Below are positions 57,729-64,000 of a stretch of DNA of 64,000 bases, one piece after another. The DNA is from an uncultured Pseudomonadales bacterium (GTDB lineage: Bacteria > Pseudomonadota > Gammaproteobacteria > Pseudomonadales > Cellvibrionaceae): assembly GCA_947494095.1 (NCBI GenBank), contig CANLTI010000012.1:20608-84607 (forward strand). The letters are read 5' to 3'. Position 1 is the stretch's first letter. The number at the start of each line of letters is the position of its first letter. Under the pieces are notes generated by a model. It had not been told where the DNA came from. It made no database searches and worked only from the letters and a program-made list of their open reading frames with translations. The position numbers and the translations under genes are program-made.

Positions 57729-58812
57729 ATGACTAAAGCGAGAAGCCAACAGGTTTCATTAGATACTAGGCCTTACTATCATTGTGTAACACGATACATT
57801 CGTCGTGCTTTCTTGTGTGGTAGTACAGCGGGACCAGCTACTAGCACCGCCGCCAGTGGGTTGAGGACCGCTTGATGCTATTGGCTGAAGTTTTTGCAAT
57901 AGATATCTGCGCTTACGCTGTGATGTCAAATCACGTCCATACCGTACTGTACATTAACGCCGCTAACCATGGCTTAAGCGATTTGGAGGTGTGCGAGCGT
58001 TGGCACCGCTTATATAAAGGCACGGTGCTAACGCAGAAGTTTGCTCGGCAAGATCCGATGAATAAAGCGGAGCAGGTGGCCGTTAAACTGCGGATTGACC
58101 AGTGGCGACTGAACTTATTTGATATTAGCAAATTTATGAAAGCCCTGAATGAGCCCATTGCGCGTATGGCTAATGCTGAAGATAAATGTACCGGCCGCTT
58201 TTACAAAAGGCTCCTGCCTTTTGCCCTTCGGGCCAGCTAAAGCTGTTCAAAAATATTCCCGATATTTTTGTGGGAAGGCCGATTTAAATCTCAGGCGCTC
58301 TGTGATGAGGCCGCGCTGGCAGCGTGCATGGCTTATGTTGACCTTAACCCCGTGCGCGCTAAGATGGCTGAAAGCCCCGAAACCAGTGCCCATACATCGA
58401 TTAAAAAGCGTATTACAGCGGCTAAATGCAACGAAATACCATTAAATTTGGCCTGTTTTATCGGTAACCCCAGAGAGCCCATGCCGCAAGGTTTACCGTT
58501 TAAATTAATGGATTATATCGAGCTTGTGGATTGGACCGGCAGCTCCCGAGCATCCTGCTCTCGCTGCATTAGTGATTCCCTTCACGTCGCAGGGCGATTC
58601 GTGATGATAAACGGGGCGCGATTGATGGCAATCTTCCGCCCATATTGGATCGCATTGGCATTGATCCTGAAAACTGGATAGCGTTAACCACCGCCTTCGA
58701 GAAAAACACCAATACTTTTGTCGGGGCCGAGGCTCACATAGAAAGCGCGGCCCTCCAATTGGGTTATAAGCGGACACCCAACCGGCAGCGCTGCAAATTG
58801 CTCTTCGGTTAA
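57729..58812 (+). pseudogene. REP-associated tyrosine transposase (RAYT, IS200-like), broken by frameshifts and an insertion
   Basis: Assembled across frames, the gene reads from ATG 57729 (LDTRPYYHCVTRYIRRAF), through the HUH region (AYAVMSNHVHTVLY) and AALAACMAYVDLNPVRAKMAE, to a C-terminus with FEKNTNTFVGAEAHI ending at TAA 58810-58812. There is a frameshift near 57825-57860 and an extra stretch of about 60 bases at 58204-58270. Another frameshift falls near 58540-58620. Ribosome-site-like AAGGTGG precedes the ATG. It is non-functional as read. Confidence 0.85.
58204..58270. repeat. Palindromic insert inside the RAYT remnant
   Basis: The insert carries CAAAAGGC/GCCTTTTG (58204-58211, 58216-58223), GCCC/GGGC (58223-58226, 58230-58233) and CAAAAATAT/ATATTTTTG (58248-58256, 58262-58270). 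It interrupts the coding sequence between GRF and the expected WEGRFKSQA. The size and palindromes resemble a REP/BIME-type unit. Confidence 0.65.
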
Positions 58813-59206
58813 CAATTACCCTTCACGCTTACCGTACTATTAATTGAATTCAACCTGCCTGAGTATATACCCTAACACCATAATTAACTTGTGTTGATAG
58901 CCGGAAGTAATAAGGCCATAATTTCGCGTGTTTTAGTGCTTGCCGGTATCGGTTGTTGGGTTGTTCCAGTAGGTATTTTTTAGGGTGAGTGTCCCTGTAT
59001 TATTCACTTCGGTTAACAATTACCCTTCACGTTACCGCGCTTCAAATGAATTCAACCTGCGCGGGTATATACCCTAACGCAATAAATAACTTAGGTTGAT
59101 AGCCAGAAGTAATAAGGCCATAATTCCGCGTGTTTTAGTGCTTGGCGGTATCCGTTGTTGGGTTGTTCATGTAGGTGTTTTTTAGGGTGAGTGTCCTTGT
59201 TTTACT
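58803..59206. repeat. Tandem direct duplication of ~200 bp at the RAYT 3' end
   Basis: Unit 1 (58803-59006) and unit 2 (59007-59206) both begin with CTTCGGTTAACAATTACC, the last codons and stop of the transposase gene. Both continue through GTATATACCCTAAC and AGTAATAAGGCCATAATT to GGTGAGTGTCCYTG. They differ at scattered positions. No gene lies in this region up to 59247. Confidence 0.88.
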
Positions 59207-59247
59207 TTGTTTTAACGTTAACTATCGATTAAAAGGTTTATAGAGAA

Positions 59248-60507
59248 ATGGAATTAGATGAAATCTTACACAAAAAGAAAAAAGGTTGGCAGCGACCGAA
59301 AGTGATTGCGCTTGCCGCTGTTTTTGCGGTTGCAATTGCTACCTTGGGGTACGGGGTGTTAGCTGAAAGTGATACTCAAGTTTCGAAAGAAGCGTTACAA
59401 ATCGAGATGGTTAAACGAGGTGATCTTGATTTAGTTGTAAAAGGATTTGGTAAGTTAAAAGCGCATAAAAAGAGAATACTGACCGCGGTTGGCAATGCAA
59501 CGGTTGAAGAGGTCCTGCTGTTTCCTGGTGCGCCCGTACAGCCTGACACTGTCATCGCAACACTTTATGACCCTGAGTTAGAGCAGGAGTTAAAAGAAGC
59601 TGAGGCAACATGGAAGCAGAAAAAGGCAGAACTTAAAGAATACGAGTTAATGCAACAGTCAGAGACATGGGAAATTGCCGCTGAAGTTAAAATGTTAAAG
59701 TTGGAAGTTAAAAACCTCTCTTATATCTGTGAATCTAAAAAGAAGATGGAAGAGAAAGGGGTGGTCTCAAAGTTTGACTTAGCTGAAACACAAATCTTGT
59801 TAGATAGTAAAAAGCTCCAATTGGAACTGGCACAAAGCAAAAAGGTTCAGTTTGAGCAAATTAGCAAACAGCGTATTGCAATCAAAGAGGATATTGTTGC
59901 ACAGGCGTTGAGTACCGTGCAGATATATCGTGATCGTGTTGATCAAAATACAGTAAGAGCTGGCATGGTTGGTATTTTGCAAGAGCTTCATGTTGAAGTC
60001 GGACAGTCTGTAGGTGCAGGTGGCAAGTTGGCGTTAGTTGGCAGCACGCAAGATCTGATTGCTGAGCTTCGCGTTCCGCAGCGAGATGCCAATAAAATAA
60101 GCTTAGGTAACTCGGTGTCCATCAATACCTTCGGCGATAGCGGGACAGGCATCGTCAGTCGTATAGATCCTGTTGTAAGCGAAGGCAAGATCTTGGTTGA
60201 GATAAAAATTGAAGGCGACATGCCTTCTAATGCTCGCCCTGAGTTATCAGTTGAAGGCAGCATCATGGTGAATCGTTTGGAAGACGTGTTATTTGTGCGT
60301 CAATCCGCGCAAATAGGGCCAAACAGCGATCAGCAGCTTTTCTTGCTCGAAAAAGACGGCCAGTCGGCTATCAGAGTGCCTTTGAGCTTTGGCGATGCAA
60401 GTACGCAGTTTGTACAGGTTAAGCAAGGAGCAAAAGAAGGTGACCGACTGGTCGTTAGTGTGCCGAGCAACCTGAAAACAAGTGAACGTATTAGCCTCAA
60501 GCCGTGA
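59248..60507 (+). CDS. HlyD/MacA-type efflux periplasmic adaptor
   Basis: The 419-residue product has a basic N-terminus (KKKKGWQRPKV), one membrane segment at about residues 17-38, a lipoyl-like half (GFGKLKAHKKRILTAVG), and a long charged coiled-coil hairpin (about residues 110-220, rich in Lys, Glu and Gln). The second lipoyl half and beta-barrel follow. It should bridge the inner-membrane transporter below to an outer-membrane channel. It is followed by an ABC ATPase and a duplicated permease gene. The transported molecule is unknown. Confidence 0.88.
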   Translation: MELDEILHKKKKGWQRPKVIALAAVFAVAIATLGYGVLAESDTQVSKEALQIEMVKRGDLDLVVKGFGKLKAHKKRILTAVGNATVEEVLLFPGAPVQPDTVIATLYDPELEQELKEAEATWKQKKAELKEYELMQQSETWEIAAEVKMLKLEVKNLSYICESKKKMEEKGVVSKFDLAETQILLDSKKLQLELAQSKKVQFEQISKQRIAIKEDIVAQALSTVQIYRDRVDQNTVRAGMVGILQELHVEVGQSVGAGGKLALVGSTQDLIAELRVPQRDANKISLGNSVSINTFGDSGTGIVSRIDPVVSEGKILVEIKIEGDMPSNARPELSVEGSIMVNRLEDVLFVRQSAQIGPNSDQQLFLLEKDGQSAIRVPLSFGDASTQFVQVKQGAKEGDRLVVSVPSNLKTSERISLKP

Positions 60508-60556
60508 GCAAAAAACTCAATGTAAATATCATATTATCAACAAGGTAGTGCCAAAA

Positions 60557-60582
60557 AGGAGCGGTATTCGGCTCCTCTATTT
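60557..60582 (+). terminator. Hairpin between the adaptor and ATPase genes
   Basis: AGGAGC (60557-60562) pairs with GCTCCT (60571-60576), followed by CTATTTT. It may reduce downstream transcription (an attenuator) rather than fully separate the operon. Confidence 0.5.
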
Positions 60583-60674
60583 TCAAGCTAAATGCGCTAC
60601 TTAGTTAGGCTTTTCAATCATCATGCTGCGACCTTTAGGAAGGAAGTTCGTAGCAATAACAAGAATATAGAAAT

Positions 60675-61388
60675 ATGAACAATTCACATTTACTAAAACT
60701 GCAAAAAATTACGCGTGAATACCAAATAGGTACTGAGAAAGTGATTGCGCTACAGCCCATCGATTTGACTGTTCAACAAGGTCAGTATTTATCCATTTCA
60801 GGTCCTTCTGGGTGCGGTAAATCGACTTTATTGTCTATTCTTGGTCTACTTGATACGCCTTCAGGCGGTCAGTATTTTATTAAAGATACGGATGTGACTG
60901 GGTTGGATGTTGACCAGTTGGCAGCGTTAAGAAACTTACACTTTGGGTTTGTTTTCCAGTCATTCCATTTGATAGACGAACTCACTGTAGCTGAAAATGT
61001 CGCGTTGCCACTGCGTTATCGAGCAAATATCAATGATACACAAATCACTGATGCGGTGAGAAGTGCGCTTGAGAAAGTACAAATGGATCACCGAGCTGCA
61101 TTCAAGCCAAATCAACTTTCAGGTGGTCAACAGCAACGTATAGCGATTGCCCGTGCCTTGGCGGGCAACCCTAGTGTCCTTTTGGTCGATGAGCCTACAG
61201 GTAATTTAGACAGCAAAAATGGTGACGCGGTGATGGACATTCTGGATGATCTTAATGCATCAGGGACAACCATATGTATGGTAACGCATGATCCTCGTTA
61301 TGCTGAGAGAGCGAGCTTACGTTATCACCTGCTTGACGGTGGTCTAAGCGTTGTCGGTGAAGACACTACGGTCAAGGAGGTGGTGTGA
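60675..61388 (+). CDS. ABC transporter ATP-binding protein (MacB/LolD type)
   Basis: The 237-residue product has Walker A GPSGCGKST, the Q-loop FVFQSFHLIDELTV, the signature LSGGQQQRIAIARAL, Walker B LLVDEPTGNLD and the switch His in VTHDPRYA. This set matches the LolD/MacB/FtsE-like group that powers FtsX-type permeases. It overlaps the next gene by four bases (GTGATG), so the two are translated together. Confidence 0.93.
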   Translation: MNNSHLLKLQKITREYQIGTEKVIALQPIDLTVQQGQYLSISGPSGCGKSTLLSILGLLDTPSGGQYFIKDTDVTGLDVDQLAALRNLHFGFVFQSFHLIDELTVAENVALPLRYRANINDTQITDAVRSALEKVQMDHRAAFKPNQLSGGQQQRIAIARALAGNPSVLLVDEPTGNLDSKNGDAVMDILDDLNASGTTICMVTHDPRYAERASLRYHLLDGGLSVVGEDTTVKEVV

Positions 61389-63796
61389 TGAGCACCTGGC
61401 GTCACTTTTTGTATGCCTTAAAAGGGTTAGCAAAAGCCAAGCAATTTGTGTTTACAGTGGCATTCACCTTGGGTATCACGGTGGCTGCATTATTGGCAGT
61501 TATTGCGGTAAATAGTGCGGTTTACTTAAAGCCATTACCTTATCCAAATGAAGACCGTTTATTTGTCACAAATCAAGTGAGCTACTTTGTTGATTACGAA
61601 ACGCGTAATGCGCAAAGTACCAACACGCTGAATCTTTGGTATCGTGAACAAAGCTCATTCGAAGCATTTACGGCGGTATATAACACAGAGGTATTTCTAG
61701 AATATGCCCATGGTCAACCTTTGCTACCTGCCAGTTATGTATTGCCAGAGTATTTTGACATTTTGGGTGTTGAAGTTATCAAAGGTAGGGCGTTTACTGA
61801 AGAGGGTGAAGGCATTGATGCTGTCAATGATAATGTGATTATCAGTGAGCATGTTTGGCAAACTTACTTCGCAGGCAAAGAAGACATTGTTGGTGCAACA
61901 GTGAATATGTTTGGTCGACCATGGCGTATTGTTGGCGTTGTGTCGAATGAATTTAAAGAACCTAACTTCTTAGGTGGTAATGAAGTGGGTATATGGATGC
62001 CATGGAATCTAGTGGCAGGCCAAAAGAGCTGGGAGATTACCTACAGTAGTCGCCAAGGTTTGGGGCTATTGAAACCAGGGTTGAGTGCTGAAGGTGCGCA
62101 AAAAGATCTTACCGGTTTGCTCAAAAATATTGAGGATGAATGGAAAGGCGAGTGGGAATTGATCCGCGATTTAAGTTCGGAAGTTGTGCCGCTTAGGGAA
62201 GTAGAACTGGGTGATTTACGCATGATGAGCTTATTTTTGCTACTAGGTTCCAGTGCATTACTTTTCATTGCGGTGATCAATACCAGTAACCTATTTTTCA
62301 CACGAGTTGTTGAAAAAAATCGTAATTTGGCACTTCATGCAGTATTAGGTGCTAAACGCAGGGATTTATTCCTTAATCAGCTATTTGAGTCATTAATTAT
62401 TTGTGGTCTTGCAGTTATTTTAGGCGCATTTGGTGCCGTCATTTTGCTACAACTGTTGCCGTTTATTAGCCAAGGTCGAATGCCTATGCTTGATAGTATT
62501 AGTATTGACTGGGTTGTGCTAAGTAGTGCTTTAATGCTTGGGATCGGAATTGCACTTATATTTAGTTTTATCACATCGCGGTTGCTAGACTTCCAAAACC
62601 TCAAAGAGAGTATTCAATCTAGTGGTAAAGGTGCGTCCAAAACAGTATCTCAATCAAAATTAAAATTACTCATATTAGCGCAAGTTACAATGACCACTTT
62701 TGTCATTGTTGGCGCATCTCTTTTTTTAGCTAAAGCAATCTCTGTAAAGAGCCACGATTTAGGCAGTAACATTGAGCATGTGTATAACTTCCATGCGTTT
62801 GCGGGGATGGAGCCAGTTGATGCAGGCCGTCAAGAGACGTTAGAGGCAAGAATTCTACAAACGCTGCAAAGTAATGAGGCTATACAAAGTGCATCAATAA
62901 GTCGTATAGGTTCGTTTAGAAAAGATAAGTTCACTATGGAATTACGTACGGTAGACAATCAGTCTCTAGGCTTCTTCCCTTCTAACTGGATTGACGAAAA
63001 CTTCTTAAAAGTATCTGAAATTCAGCTGTTAACCGGTAGAGACTTTTCTAAAACGACAGGGCGTGCTGGTCAAAACGAGATTCTTATTAGTGAGTCTGTT
63101 GCGCAAAAGCTAGGTGGTAATACACATGCTTTAGGCAAAACGCTATTGGACTTTGAAGGTAATGCTTATCAGGTTGTGGGCGTAACCGCGAATGGTTATC
63201 ACCCGACTTTCTTCAAAGAAGACCAAGGAGCAAGAGTCTACTTTCCGAAAACGCCTTTTGGCTTCCCGCTAACGGTGAGAGCAACACCAGGAACGGAGCT
63301 GGGTAAACAGCAGGTCAATGACCTACTCAAAACAATTGACGAATCACTTTTTGTATATGAGTTTCATGAACTTGAAGCCGAATACAATGAGGTCGTTCAT
63401 CGCGAGTTTTTACTTATAGTCATGGTGTCTGCCTTGATAGCCTTAACACTCTTGTTATGTAGTGCAGGCATATTCGGTGTATTGAGTTACAACATTAACT
63501 TGCGTCGATACGAAATTGGTATACGCATGGCAGTTGGTGCAACGCGTTCCAGTGTCTACCAAAACTCAATCTCGCACTTGGTTGTTCCTTTAGTTGGGGG
63601 GCTTATTTTAGCGTGCAGCTTGGTAATTTTATGTATTTGGTTATTGAAGGTACATGTGCAAGAGTTTATTTTACTCTCGCCGGTACTTACTCTAGTTGCT
63701 TTACTTGCGATCTCGCTGGTGAGTGTCGCAGCAGTATTTCTCCCAACAAGGAAGCTAGTTCATTCTAATCCGTTGTTAGCACTTAAATCAGAATAA
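61385..63796 (+). CDS. ABC transporter permease, duplicated MacB/FtsX type (ADOP-like)
   Basis: The 803-residue product has two tandem copies of the MacB periplasmic-domain-plus-FtsX layout. N-terminal membrane segments (FVFTVAFTLGITVAALLAV) come before the first periplasmic domain with LKPLPYPNEDRLF. Then three membrane segments, another periplasmic domain and final segments (GIFGVLSYNINLRRYEIGIRM) follow. The EIGIRMAVGA motif is the coupling region. It works with the ATPase and adaptor just upstream. The cargo may be a peptide, lipid or toxic compound; nothing here identifies it. Confidence 0.9.
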   Translation: MMSTWRHFLYALKGLAKAKQFVFTVAFTLGITVAALLAVIAVNSAVYLKPLPYPNEDRLFVTNQVSYFVDYETRNAQSTNTLNLWYREQSSFEAFTAVYNTEVFLEYAHGQPLLPASYVLPEYFDILGVEVIKGRAFTEEGEGIDAVNDNVIISEHVWQTYFAGKEDIVGATVNMFGRPWRIVGVVSNEFKEPNFLGGNEVGIWMPWNLVAGQKSWEITYSSRQGLGLLKPGLSAEGAQKDLTGLLKNIEDEWKGEWELIRDLSSEVVPLREVELGDLRMMSLFLLLGSSALLFIAVINTSNLFFTRVVEKNRNLALHAVLGAKRRDLFLNQLFESLIICGLAVILGAFGAVILLQLLPFISQGRMPMLDSISIDWVVLSSALMLGIGIALIFSFITSRLLDFQNLKESIQSSGKGASKTVSQSKLKLLILAQVTMTTFVIVGASLFLAKAISVKSHDLGSNIEHVYNFHAFAGMEPVDAGRQETLEARILQTLQSNEAIQSASISRIGSFRKDKFTMELRTVDNQSLGFFPSNWIDENFLKVSEIQLLTGRDFSKTTGRAGQNEILISESVAQKLGGNTHALGKTLLDFEGNAYQVVGVTANGYHPTFFKEDQGARVYFPKTPFGFPLTVRATPGTELGKQQVNDLLKTIDESLFVYEFHELEAEYNEVVHREFLLIVMVSALIALTLLLCSAGIFGVLSYNINLRRYEIGIRMAVGATRSSVYQNSISHLVVPLVGGLILACSLVILCIWLLKVHVQEFILLSPVLTLVALLAISLVSVAAVFLPTRKLVHSNPLLALKSE

Positions 63797-64000
63797 TTAC
63801 AGCAGCTCGGCCGTTTGGTCGAGCAAGGCATATTATAGTAGTAAGGAGTAACTATGAGAATAAGATAGTAGAATAAGATAGTAGAATCAGGGCCTCCTAG
63901 TAATAATCAGGCAGATAGTAGAATTTTTGCTCTATAGTCATCGTCAATCGCGGAGGCCATGACTCGGTGTTTTAGTCGGCGTTTACTCGTATCATTAACC
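63797..64000. other. Right edge: short repeats and the possible start of a truncated gene
   Basis: A 13-bp unit TAAGATAGTAGAA is repeated in tandem at 63861-63873 and 63874-63886, and its core recurs near 63913. GGAGG (63952-63956) is followed after two bases by an ATG at 63959. It opens a frame of 14 codons to the window edge (MTRCFSRRLLVSLT). Its identity is unknown, and the ATG spacing is tight for a ribosome site. Confidence 0.35.

Overview
The window is chromosomal DNA of a Gram-negative gammaproteobacterium. The gene orders tig-clpP-clpX-lon-hupB-ppiD, ndk-rlmN-pilW-rodZ-ispG-hisS-yfgM-bamB-der and rsmI / lpoA-yraN-diaA-dolP are those of gammaproteobacteria. The fabY-type ketosynthase, fadBA and the pilW-type pilus lipoprotein resemble Pseudomonas and marine Cellvibrio-like groups. 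Base composition is moderate and the intergenic regions are AT-rich. I cannot name the species.

Layout. 1-830: start of a GAF-histidine kinase on the minus strand, cut by the window edge. 963-3784: molybdate transporter modABC. 3903-5492: a lipoprotein alpha/beta hydrolase and a soluble diguanylate cyclase (minus). 5581-9990: a polyamine operon on the minus strand (speA, a carboxy(nor)spermidine dehydrogenase-type gene and an nspC-type decarboxylase). 10176-13980: a GlxA-type AraC regulator divergent from fabY, then an XRE-cupin regulator. 14419-17765: fadBA beta-oxidation complex. 18024-18108: tRNA-Leu(UAG). 18168-27040: protein quality-control block. 27101-27555: a dense repeat patch. 27560-28375: secreted protein of unknown role. 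28724-38729: housekeeping and envelope block ending in der. 38835-41152: rlmA and a BepA-like protease (minus). 41806-43227: TusA-like protein and a PerM-type membrane protein. 43464-48424: dolP, diaA, yraN and lpoA (minus) with rsmI divergent.

From about 48.5 kb the window becomes accessory. It holds a secreted beta-helix protein, long AT-rich gaps, a large TonB-dependent receptor, an SDR/LysR pair, decayed REP-associated tyrosine transposase (RAYT) remnants with direct repeats, and a three-gene export system (adaptor, ATPase, duplicated FtsX-type permease).

The most distinctive finding is a family of short non-autonomous elements. There are three clear copies (27299-27555, 41320-41528, 48532-48693), one degenerate inverted copy (51182-51403) and a fragment (about 27101-27161). 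The clear copies have perfect 12-bp terminal inverted repeats starting GTAA, and 8-bp target duplications (perfect in two, 7 of 8 in one). These are the hallmarks of IS66-family ends, but no IS66 transposase lies in the window. One copy is lengthened by exactly three extra 16-bp units, and beside it is a second array, also of period 16, whose unit resembles the element end. Two other items deserve attention: a terminator-like hairpin inside the first codons of the nspC-type gene, and the possibility that the speA operon makes spermidine by a carboxylated-intermediate route starting from agmatine or putrescine.
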